Assembly: GCA_002477565.1 (NCBI GenBank)
Contig: DLQL01000102.1
Location: forward strand, 45,256 to 54,318
Direction: 5' to 3'
Length of the DNA: 9,063 nucleotides
DNA from: Flavobacteriaceae bacterium UBA7433
GTDB taxonomy: Bacteria; Bacteroidota; Bacteroidia; Flavobacteriales; Flavobacteriaceae
Position 1 is the first letter of the stretch. Every line of letters begins with the position of its first letter. Below are positions 1 to 6,059 of the stretch, piece by piece. The translations under genes and the position numbers were made by a program. The notes beneath the pieces were generated by a model, which had not been told where the DNA came from, made no database searches, and was given only the letters and a program-made list of their open reading frames with translations.

Positions 1-365
1 TCGTCGTGGAGGGAAACTCCTGGAGTCACCAATTCGGTCACGCCCCTTTTTACAATCGTTTTGGTCATTTTAGGGTCTTCCAATTGGTCGCAGATGGCCA
101 CGCGCAATCCCGCTTTTACGAGCTTGGGAAGGTAGGTGTTGATGGAGTGGTGTGGAAATCCTGCCAAGGCGGTTTCGCTCGTGCTTCCTGCCCCGCGTTT
201 GGTGAGAGTGATGTGTAAGATTTGGGCACACTTGACGGCATCATCTCCAAAAGTTTCGTAAAAATCGCCCACACGAAATAGCAACATCGCATCCGGATAT
301 TTCCGTTTGATGCTGTTGTATTGCTTCATCAATGGGGTTTCTTTTTTGCTTTTTCCTTTTGCCAA
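1..365 (-). CDS. mutS: DNA mismatch repair protein MutS, N-terminal part (partial, cut by window edge)
   Basis: MutS recognises base mismatches and small loops in newly replicated DNA and recruits MutL. Only the first 121 residues are in the window. They cover the mismatch-binding domain I, including the Phe-x-Glu mismatch wedge (F35-Y-E37 within RVGDFYETFG) and the conserved stretches TKRGAG, LAGFPHH and CDQLEDP. The start is inferred to be TTG at 365-363: it gives MAKGKSKKETPLMKQY, the usual N-terminus of Bacteroidota MutS. An in-frame TAA lies nine codons upstream of this TTG with no ATG between. The first ATG (codon 13, in PLMKQY) would remove conserved residues. No exact TAnnTTTG box was found upstream. 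The nearest is AACCTTTG (minus strand, 419-426), so the promoter is not assigned. Identification is near certain; the start codon is a strong inference. Confidence 0.96.
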   Translation of the reverse strand, partial: MAKGKSKKETPLMKQYNSIKRKYPDAMLLFRVGDFYETFGDDAVKCAQILHITLTKRGAGSTSETALAGFPHHSINTYLPKLVKAGLRVAICDQLEDPKMTKTIVKRGVTELVTPGVSLHD

Positions 366-459
366 GAGTGCTTTGTTTGCAAGTGAAGAGCGAATTTACG
401 TTTTTTTGTTTTTAGGAACAAAGGTTTGCAATGCGAATCAAGGGATTCCTACAAACAGG

Positions 460-489
460 AAAAAGAACCGAAGAAACAAGTTCTTTTTT
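460..489 (-). terminator. Possible weak hairpin terminator after the djlA-like gene
   Basis: AAAAAGAAC (460-468) and GTTCTTTTT (480-488) form a perfect 9-bp inverted repeat around an 11-nt loop. It lies 56 bases beyond the djlA-like stop on the minus strand, between that gene and mutS. Read on either strand, the 3' arm ends in a run of T. The stem is AT-rich and only weakly stable, so this is a tentative call. Confidence 0.3.
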
Positions 490-544
490 GGATCGATTGT
501 CAGGTGTCCAAATAGATTCAATTTTACGTATTGAAAAGTGTTTT

Positions 545-1288
545 CTAGAGATTTCTTTCTTTTTTTACCTGCTCGTAGGCTTCTTGGATTTTCAAGAATT
601 TGTCTTGGGCTCCTTTTAGGTGTTCTTCTCCGAGGTGTCTCAGTTTGTCGGGGTGGTGTTTTTTGACCATTTTTCTGTAGGCAGCCTTTACTTCCTGATC
701 GGTGGCTGTCTTTTCGATTTCTAAGATTTTGTAGGCACTTTGAGAATCGCGGTAGAACATGGCTTTGATCGATTCAAAATCCCGTGGGTTGATGTTGAGG
801 TAGCCCGCAATTTTGTGCAGCATATCCAATTCCTCAGGGGCCACGATTTCGTCTGCTTTGGCCAAGGCAAAGAGGTAATGCATCAATTGCAAGCGTGCGG
901 CATGTTGCATTTGGTGTTGGATTTGCAAACAGATTTGTCGCGGGGAAATGGCTTCGCTTTTGATGATGCCTTTGAACAGTCGAAAGGCGTGATTGGCCCG
1001 GTCTTTTCCGTACATTTTTACAAAATAAGAACGCACGAAATCCAACTCACGTGGGTCTATTTTCCCATCGGCTTTGATGACAAAGGAAGACAAGAGCAAA
1101 AGGCTGACTTCAAAATCTCCCGAATGGGTATTGTAAGAATGCCCTTGCGCTTGACGTTGAAATTCTTGAAAGTCTTTCTTGCCAAATCCTTCGATGGCAT
1201 TTGCAATCAGATACCCTAGAACAGCCCCGATGGGGCCTCCAAAAGACCAGCCCAATCCTGCTCCCAACCACTTTGTAAATCTACCCAT
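545..1288 (-). CDS. djlA: DjlA-like co-chaperone: glycine-rich membrane segment, TerB domain, C-terminal J domain
   Basis: A 247-residue protein with the DjlA layout. Residues about 8-35 form a Gly/Ala-rich hydrophobic segment (GWSFGGPIGAVLGYLIA), resembling the glycine-zipper-like membrane helix of DjlA. Residues about 57-175 form an all-helical TerB-like domain with two acidic motifs (KADGKIDPRE at 72-81, KADEIVAPEE at 144-153). Residues 184-247 form a J domain carrying the HPD tripeptide (H212-P213-D214) needed to stimulate DnaK ATPase. By family knowledge it would be an inner-membrane, cytosol-facing Hsp70 partner; the client is unknown. The J domain is at the very C-terminus and slightly short. 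The gene precedes mutS on the same strand with a 179-base gap, so co-transcription is unclear. The start ATG at 1288 places the membrane segment at the N-terminus. The architecture is clear; equivalence to E. coli DjlA is inferred. Confidence 0.87.
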   Translation of the reverse strand: MGRFTKWLGAGLGWSFGGPIGAVLGYLIANAIEGFGKKDFQEFQRQAQGHSYNTHSGDFEVSLLLLSSFVIKADGKIDPRELDFVRSYFVKMYGKDRANHAFRLFKGIIKSEAISPRQICLQIQHQMQHAARLQLMHYLFALAKADEIVAPEELDMLHKIAGYLNINPRDFESIKAMFYRDSQSAYKILEIEKTATDQEVKAAYRKMVKKHHPDKLRHLGEEHLKGAQDKFLKIQEAYEQVKKERNL

Positions 1289-1312
1289 TTTTATTTCGAA
1301 TTTAGAAAAGGG

Positions 1313-1320
1313 CTAAGATA
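1313..1320 (-). promoter_or_regulatory. Possible -7 box for the djlA-like gene
   Basis: On the minus strand this reads TATCTTAG, seven of eight positions of the Bacteroidota -7 consensus TAnnTTTG. It sits 24 bases before the ATG, a spacing like the better promoters in this window. No clear TTG -33 element is visible at the right distance, so this is tentative. Confidence 0.3.
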
Positions 1321-1376
1321 CTTGTTTCTGTGAAAGGGCTTGCTTTTTCTTTGTTAAGTTCCTCTTAATACCGGTG

Positions 1377-1410
1377 TTTTTTTGTAATGTCGCGTGCAGG
1401 TACAAAAAAA
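1377..1410. repeat. Inverted repeat in the divergent djlA/bacilliredoxin spacer
   Basis: TTTTTTTGTA (1377-1386) and TACAAAAAAA (1401-1410) are perfect 10-base inverted arms around a 14-base loop. The flanks continue with interrupted pairing (ATACCGGTG on the left, CCAGTAT on the right). The repeat ends 13 bases before the -33 TTG of the bacilliredoxin promoter. It could be an operator, a hairpin terminator insulating the two divergent genes, or chance pairing of an A/T run. The sequence alone does not decide. Confidence 0.4.
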
Positions 1411-1423
1411 CCAGTATCTAAAA

Positions 1424-1452
1424 TTGCAATTCGTCTTCAATGTGTATCTTTG
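1424..1452 (+). promoter_or_regulatory. Bacteroidota-type promoter for the bacilliredoxin gene
   Basis: TTG (1424-1426), an 18-base spacer and TATCTTTG (1445-1452) match TTG-N17-23-TAnnTTTG exactly. The -7 box ends 34 bases before the ATG. The leader is A-rich with no Shine-Dalgarno sequence, as is normal in this phylum. Confidence 0.82.
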
Positions 1453-1486
1453 CAGTTCATAAAGTTTAACATTCAAAGAAATAGAT

Positions 1487-1900
1487 ATGTATCCACAAGA
1501 ATTGACAGCACCGATGGAAGCACAGTTGGTCGCCGCTGGGTTTTCAGCCTTGCATTCTGCTGAAGAAGTAGCAAAGACCTTAGAATTGAAAGGAACCACC
1601 TTGGTTGTGGTCAACTCCGTATGCGGTTGTGCTGCTGGAACTGCCCGACCTGGTGTGATTGCTTCCTTAGCAGGCTCTTTCAAACCCAACAATTTGGCAA
1701 CGGTATTTGCAGGAGTCGATAAGGCTGCTGTTGGAAAAGCGAGAGAATACATGATTCCTTTTCCTCCTTCGTCACCAGCCGTGGCCTTGTTCAAAGACGG
1801 AAGCTTGGTCCACATGTTGGAGCGTCACCACATTGAAGGACGTTCTGCAGAGATGATTGCAGCGCATTTGTCGGAGGCCTATACAGAATACTGCCAGTAG
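1487..1900 (+). CDS. brxA: BrxA/BrxB family bacilliredoxin (thioredoxin fold, DUF1094)
   Basis: A 137-residue protein of the YphP/YqiW family. These thioredoxin-fold proteins remove bacillithiol from mixed disulphides on cytosolic proteins after oxidative stress. The active site is C46-G47-C48 in VVNSVCGCAAGTARP, the family signature. The cis-proline loop is at P97 (PPSSPAVALF). The C-terminus carries a third cysteine, C136, at the place where B. subtilis YphP also ends in Cys. Length is close to the Bacillus proteins (about 144). The ATG at 1487 follows an A-rich leader and gives a family-like N-terminus. It is a single-gene unit with its own promoter and a strong terminator. BrxA and BrxB cannot be told apart here, so the symbol means the family. 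The presence of the gene implies, but does not prove, that the host makes bacillithiol or a relative. Confidence 0.93.
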   Translation: MYPQELTAPMEAQLVAAGFSALHSAEEVAKTLELKGTTLVVVNSVCGCAAGTARPGVIASLAGSFKPNNLATVFAGVDKAAVGKAREYMIPFPPSSPAVALFKDGSLVHMLERHHIEGRSAEMIAAHLSEAYTEYCQ

Positions 1901-1914
1901 GAATTTAAATACAG

Positions 1915-1951
1915 GCACAAAAAAAATCGCAAATTGCGATTTTTTTTGTGC
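1915..1951. terminator. Perfect long bidirectional hairpin terminator between convergent genes
   Basis: GCACAAAAAAAATCGCAA (1915-1932) and its exact complement arm (1934-1951) form an 18-bp inverted repeat around one central base, followed on the plus strand by seven T (1952-1958). In RNA the innermost A/T pairs would open to make the loop. It starts 14 bases after the bacilliredoxin stop and ends 47 bases before the stop of the convergent gene. Each arm carries an A8/T8 tract, so it can work in both directions, with the better T-run for the plus-strand gene. Confidence 0.9.
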
Positions 1952-1998
1952 TTTTTTTCAAGCAAATAATTGGGGTTTGCCTTCCGAAGGAAAGGAGC

Positions 1999-2481
1999 CT
2001 AAAAACGTTTTCCGATGGAGATTCCTGCTCTGGGAACCACTTCAGGAGAGACATCCGTATTGAATAAATTTCTTCCGATCCCGATGTGGATGTCCACCAC
2101 AAAACCGTTGTCTGAGATGTGCTTTCCTCCAAAGCCCAATCCAAAAGCGAAATCCGTGTAGTCTTCTTCCTTTTTTTTCCCCTTGTTTAAGGCGCCATAA
2201 AACTCCCCAAAATAGGTAAAATTTTCTCTTTCAAAAAGGTATTGCCTGTAATATGGAGTCAATACAAATTCTTCGTTGTAGCGAAAGTTAGATTCTGTTT
2301 TTTCAAAATTGAACAAAAGTGCGATTCCCATAGAAGCATCAGCGTTCATTTCATGTTCGTATGAGATGTCCAAGCTCTTTAGGGCAAGGATATCGAATAC
2401 ATCTATTTTGAATTCGTTGTTTTTTTGTGCCATCCCAGCAAAGGTTCCTGCGAGAAATAAGAGAAGGACAATTTTTTTCAT
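1999..2481 (-). CDS. Small outer-membrane beta-barrel protein, DUF3575-like
   Basis: A 160-residue secreted protein. Residues 1-18 are a signal peptide (MKKIVLLLFLAGTFAGMAQ, cleavage near A-Q). The rest alternates short amphipathic beta strands: a paired LDISYEHEM strand, TPYYRQYLF, then the Gly-rich FAFGLGFGGK (111-120), IHIGIGRNLF (131-140) and a final strand ISIGKRF ending in Phe, the usual outer-membrane barrel insertion signal. This pattern fits the DUF3575 family common in Flavobacteriia, whose function is unknown. The frame is open up to 2538, but the ATG at 2481 is chosen because it starts the signal peptide and because an exact promoter at 2516-2550 overlaps the longer version. It follows the large outer-membrane gene on the same strand but has its own promoter. 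Family assignment is from memory of the sequence pattern. Confidence 0.85.
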   Translation of the reverse strand: MKKIVLLLFLAGTFAGMAQKNNEFKIDVFDILALKSLDISYEHEMNADASMGIALLFNFEKTESNFRYNEEFVLTPYYRQYLFERENFTYFGEFYGALNKGKKKEEDYTDFAFGLGFGGKHISDNGFVVDIHIGIGRNLFNTDVSPEVVPRAGISIGKRF

Positions 2482-2515
2482 GGGTGTGAAGGTTTTGTTG
2501 GTAAATGTGTTCTCA

Positions 2516-2550
2516 CAAATGTACATTATAAAATCCAAATTGAAAACAAA
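2516..2550 (-). promoter_or_regulatory. Bacteroidota-type promoter for the DUF3575-like gene
   Basis: On the minus strand, TTTG (2547-2550), a 23-base spacer and TACATTTG (2516-2523) match the consensus, with the spacer at the long end of the accepted range. Its position inside the extended open frame shows that the ATG at 2481 is the real start. Confidence 0.7.
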
Positions 2551-2593
2551 GGAAGTAGTGAAATCAAAGCTGATTTTTGCGACAAGGGCAGGC

Positions 2594-5500
2594 TTAAAAA
2601 TTGGCTCTTATTTGCACATTTCCTGTGTGAATGGTGTTGGAATTTTCACTTTTACGACCCGCGTACAATAAATTTAGGTCTAAGGTTTTTGTCAATTTTT
2701 TTTGCAGCACCACATTCCAGACATAATTATTCCCATTCTTTAAGCCTTCCAGCATTTGATAGGCAATGGGAGAATTTTCATCTCCTCGAAAGCTGTTTTG
2801 ATGCAAATTAAGGTCTGCAATTAGGGAGCCTTTTTCGGGTTTTGAAAATTGATAAGCCATTCCGAGGTTGTGCACTTGCAAGTTGGAGAGGGAGCGCACT
2901 TCTTTTTTTGTTTTGTACGTATAATTCAGGGAAAAGCTTTGGTTTCTTGTCGCGTTGAAGGTCAAGGTTGGGAGCAATTCGTCGCTGTGAATTTGATAGG
3001 CTCGATCGCTGTAATTTTCGGAGCTGTTGCGCGTTTGTTGTCGGCGGGCCAACAGGTCAATTTTCCAAGCGGTTTGGAAGCGATGTCGGAATTGAATTTC
3101 TTGGATGTACAAGGCGTTTTCTTCAAATCCTATCCCGAGATTTTGCTTTGTTTTTGATTTGGAAATGCTGTAAATAGTTGAGTATTTCTGTTGGCCTCGT
3201 CGAAAAAACAAATTGTTTTTGAGTTGGTATTGCAAGGCCAAAAGAGCGCCGTCATTTGCCGCAAAAGGATTCCAGTCAAAGCGGTTTTGCCGCCGTCTTT
3301 TTTTGCGGTCAATGACCACAAAAGATTGGTTGGAAAATTGGGAAACAAACTTTTGAAATCCCGATTTTACACGCCACTGCGAGGCATCGATGTTCAATGA
3401 TTGGCTGAATTTGGTTTGATTCATCCGCACCGATTGCATCGAAGGCAATGCAACTCTTAGGTAGTTGGCTTGGTCGGAATAGTTGGCAATTTCAAATTCA
3501 TTGAACTCTTGTATCTGGTTGTTGTTGTAATCGATCCAGGTATAATAACCTTGCCCGGGTTCTGTTTTGATATAGGCAAACTCTTGCAGGGGTGAAGTTC
3601 CGGAGGAGGTTTCGTAAAGACTGCTCCAACTCACAAAATTCTCAAACAATTTTTGGGAGTAGTTGATGCGCGAATTGAGGGCGTTGTGGTTTTCGAAATC
3701 TCGGTTGTTGACGCTTCGGTAATTGACATAAACGGCAAGTTTTGCACGCTTGTTTTGGATCCATGTTGCTTGAAGGTAGTAGTTTGTCGCTTCGTTTACT
3801 CGGGTCATTTTTTCGTTGCGAAGGCTGTCATTTCTTTGGTAGTTTATTCCCAATTTGGTGAATACTTTCGTGCTGTCTCCAATTCCCCAATGGGCGCCAT
3901 AGTTTGCAAATTTAAAGCTCAAAGGGTTCTTTTTTTGTGTGGTCAGTTCTTTTCTTTGATTGTCTTCCGATCGGAGCGTGGCGCCCAACCATGTTTTGTG
4001 GATTCGGTGTTGGATACGTGCGTAGGTTTTTAAAAAAGTTGCGCTTTCTAAAGGGTTTTGATTTTCCAAAAAGCGCAGGTTGCTTTTTAGTGCAGTTTTT
4101 CCTACTTGAAGTTGGGTCTCGAATGAGTGCCGACTTCCTGTAAAGTCCGAACCGAATTTCAAAGCTTCATATTTGTAGGCAAAAGACGTGTTTTTTTTGT
4201 CAGACATCAAGAGTTTTGCTCGGAGGAATTCTTGATTTCCTTTTGGGTTTTGAAGGTTCCAATCTCTGGAAAATTCAATGTTGTACATGCGTTGTATGCT
4301 TTTGAAATTTTGTTGGATGTAATCAAAATCCAAACTGCTTTGCACCAACCATTTTTTGTCGGCATAGGTTTGTGTCCATCCCACTTTGGATGCGATGCCT
4401 CGGTTTTGGTTGTCGTCGCGGGAAGAGAAGAGGTTTTTATCGTGGTTGCTATAAGCGATTTCTGTATGTACAGCGGTTTTTTCATTGGGTTTGTAGGCGG
4501 CATTGGCAACGGCAATTTGAAGTTTGACGGGAGCCACCAACTGGGTGACGGGGCTGAAGTCTCCGAGAAATGGTCCTACGTACTGGTATATTTTGCCGAT
4601 AGCGGTAGTGCGTTCCAATTCGTAGGCCCCTTGCCCTTTGTCTACAGGTCGAAAAGCCACGGCGTACAACTCCGCTGAAGGGTCTTGTGAAAACACAAAA
4701 AATTCTTGCCCTTGTGCCTGTTCTTTTGTGTACAAAATTTTGTTTTCGTCATAGCTTTCTCTTTGTGCACTGGGCGCCACCATTTTGGTTGGGTCATTTC
4801 CAGCATCGGAAAGTATTTGCTGCTGTTCTTTGCTTAGGTTTTGTTGCAAGGGTTGGTTTTTGGCATCGTTTTCATTGTAAAAATAGCCGCCAATTTGAAA
4901 CTTTTCGCTTTTGTAAGTCACGTGGTCGTAAGTGACAAACCGCGTGTAGTTTTTGTCTGAATATTGGAATTCTACGGTGATTCGCATTTGTGCGGTGATG
5001 GGGTAAGTGGTGGTAAAGGTGAGTTCCGCTCGGTTGTAATCAATGGTGTATTGGTTTTGCGCTCCCCGTTCGAGGGGGATTCCGTTCACATAAACGGTTT
5101 CACTTCCAGAGAGCAACACCACATAAGGTTCGCCGTTGGCGCCTTGGAGTCTGTAAGGCCCTTGGTTTCCTTCGATTCCTTGAAATTGTTGCCGGTTGAA
5201 TTGGCCACGAACCAAAGCTCCTGAAGCTTGAACGGCTGTTTTAGAAGCGTCAGCTCCGAACTGGGCATTCACGGAAAGTCCGGCGACTTTTTTGTCAAAT
5301 TTTAAAAAATGTGTTGCTGTATTGGACAGTTCGACATCCCCTGCTTTGAGACGCCAATCGTCTGTAAAAAGTTCGACAAATACCCGGTCAAATTCTTCAA
5401 TTCTCTGAGAATAGCCATTTTCTTGAATCGGAATGTTGCTGTCTGAGATGGAGGCGTTGAGCGTGACTTTTTCAGAGAGTTTCCCCGACAGTTGCAAATC

Positions 5501-5968
5501 CAAATTGGAATTTAAGACGGCATCTTGGTTGTTTCCAACAGTGATGCCTCTCGAAAGGCTTCCTTGTGTGCTGAGGCCTTCGAAAGGAGTGTATTCTGAG
5601 GCTTTTCGATTGTTCAAACGAAACAAACGGCTGGTGTTGCTGCTGTTGGCAACGATGCGGTTTTTGTCGAGTGCTGCGTACGATTTTGTCAAAAATTCGG
5701 GATAGTCCGTATAGTGAAGGGTCAGCAGTGGGTATTTTTGAGCGTCTATGAGCAGCAGGGCTTTTTCAAAATAGACGGTATATTCTTTGGGGTCGACACG
5801 CCTGTTGTTTTGAAATATTTCAAAACCGACGGGACTGATACTGACTTCGGAAAAGTAAATGCTGTCTTTTTGAGGGCTGATTTCTAGGGTTCTCGCATTG
5901 GCAAACCGTGTTTGTGCCGTCAAGGCGACGCTGAAGAGACAGCAAAATACAAACCCAATGCGCTTCAT
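2594..5968 (-). CDS. Large (1124-residue) outer-membrane beta-barrel protein of a conserved Bacteroidota family with SprA-like motifs
   Basis: Function unknown. Residues 1-19 are a signal peptide (MKRIGFVFCCLFSVALTAQ). The two Cys lie too early and without a lipobox, so it is not a lipoprotein. Residues about 20-125 look like a small beta-rich periplasmic domain. Then come GSLSRGITVGNNQ (136-148), SDSNIPIQENGYSQ (175-188) and EEFDRVFVELF (191-201). An apparent inserted beta domain follows (about 255-340: EGNQGPYRLQGANGE, ETVYVNGIPLERG, YTIDYNRAELTF). From about 345 to the end the protein is a long run of alternating, aromatic-rich amphipathic strands with polar turns, finishing in QIRANF; the terminal Phe suits BAM-dependent insertion. 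The first modules resemble repeats in SprA, the type IX secretion translocon, but the protein is about half that size. It may be a large pore or surface protein. It has its own -7 box and lies downstream of tatD. The membrane location is well supported; the role is not. Confidence 0.85.
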   Translation of the reverse strand: MKRIGFVFCCLFSVALTAQTRFANARTLEISPQKDSIYFSEVSISPVGFEIFQNNRRVDPKEYTVYFEKALLLIDAQKYPLLTLHYTDYPEFLTKSYAALDKNRIVANSSNTSRLFRLNNRKASEYTPFEGLSTQGSLSRGITVGNNQDAVLNSNLDLQLSGKLSEKVTLNASISDSNIPIQENGYSQRIEEFDRVFVELFTDDWRLKAGDVELSNTATHFLKFDKKVAGLSVNAQFGADASKTAVQASGALVRGQFNRQQFQGIEGNQGPYRLQGANGEPYVVLLSGSETVYVNGIPLERGAQNQYTIDYNRAELTFTTTYPITAQMRITVEFQYSDKNYTRFVTYDHVTYKSEKFQIGGYFYNENDAKNQPLQQNLSKEQQQILSDAGNDPTKMVAPSAQRESYDENKILYTKEQAQGQEFFVFSQDPSAELYAVAFRPVDKGQGAYELERTTAIGKIYQYVGPFLGDFSPVTQLVAPVKLQIAVANAAYKPNEKTAVHTEIAYSNHDKNLFSSRDDNQNRGIASKVGWTQTYADKKWLVQSSLDFDYIQQNFKSIQRMYNIEFSRDWNLQNPKGNQEFLRAKLLMSDKKNTSFAYKYEALKFGSDFTGSRHSFETQLQVGKTALKSNLRFLENQNPLESATFLKTYARIQHRIHKTWLGATLRSEDNQRKELTTQKKNPLSFKFANYGAHWGIGDSTKVFTKLGINYQRNDSLRNEKMTRVNEATNYYLQATWIQNKRAKLAVYVNYRSVNNRDFENHNALNSRINYSQKLFENFVSWSSLYETSSGTSPLQEFAYIKTEPGQGYYTWIDYNNNQIQEFNEFEIANYSDQANYLRVALPSMQSVRMNQTKFSQSLNIDASQWRVKSGFQKFVSQFSNQSFVVIDRKKRRRQNRFDWNPFAANDGALLALQYQLKNNLFFRRGQQKYSTIYSISKSKTKQNLGIGFEENALYIQEIQFRHRFQTAWKIDLLARRQQTRNSSENYSDRAYQIHSDELLPTLTFNATRNQSFSLNYTYKTKKEVRSLSNLQVHNLGMAYQFSKPEKGSLIADLNLHQNSFRGDENSPIAYQMLEGLKNGNNYVWNVVLQKKLTKTLDLNLLYAGRKSENSNTIHTGNVQIRANF
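3497..3532 (-). other. EF-hand-like acidic loop inside the large outer-membrane protein
   Basis: Codons 813-824 encode DYNNNQIQEFNE, within YTWIDYNNNQIQEFNEFE. Side-chain oxygens at loop positions 1, 3, 5, 9 and 12 (D, N, N, E, E) fit a calcium-binding DxNxNxxxExxE loop. Position 8 is Gln instead of the usual hydrophobic residue, so it is not a canonical EF-hand. Calcium binding is an inference. Confidence 0.4.
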
Positions 5969-5991
5969 AGATAGGGATAACGTTTAAAAAT

Positions 5992-5999
5992 CAAATTTA
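5992..5999 (-). promoter_or_regulatory. -7 box for the large outer-membrane protein gene
   Basis: The minus strand reads TAAATTTG, an exact TAnnTTTG match, 23 bases before the ATG at 5968. There is no TTG at the expected distance; the nearest is a TTC 18 bases upstream. The box makes a separate transcript from tatD likely, without ruling out read-through. Confidence 0.55.
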
Positions 6000-6059
6000 G
6001 TTTAAAATTTCTCCTCCGAACGAAGGATTTTTTCGGCTTTACAAAAGCAGTGAAATGCC

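Noticed and set aside
419..426. AACCTTTG on the minus strand as a mutS -7 box
   Set aside because: The essential first T of TAnnTTTG is missing, and TTG elements are at the wrong distances (12 or 25 bases).
740..1219. A 159-codon plus-strand open frame opposite the djlA-like gene
   Set aside because: It is an antisense shadow of a gene with clear TerB and J domains. The translation has no domain pattern and there is no promoter.
2482..2538. Extended N-terminus of the DUF3575-like protein (start at 2538)
   Set aside because: It would put 19 odd residues before a perfect signal peptide and would lie upstream of the transcript start set by the -7 box at 2516-2523.
2561..2576. Small hairpin AAATCA-AAGC-TGATTT after the large outer-membrane protein gene
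   Set aside because: It is a six-bp, AT-rich stem with no proper T-run on the minus strand; it is probably chance.
4127..4678. A 183-codon plus-strand open frame, plus several others opposite the large outer-membrane protein gene
   Set aside because: Low-complexity Phe/Val/Gly-rich translations are expected from the complement of a Lys/Asn/Gln-rich beta-barrel gene. No start or promoter evidence supports them.
6012..6033. Hairpin TCCTCC-GAAC-GAAGGA followed by six T on the plus strand
   Set aside because: The T-run is on the plus strand, where no gene is transcribed into it. For tatD on the minus strand the stem (one G-U pair) lacks a directly following T-run, so a terminator call is not supported.
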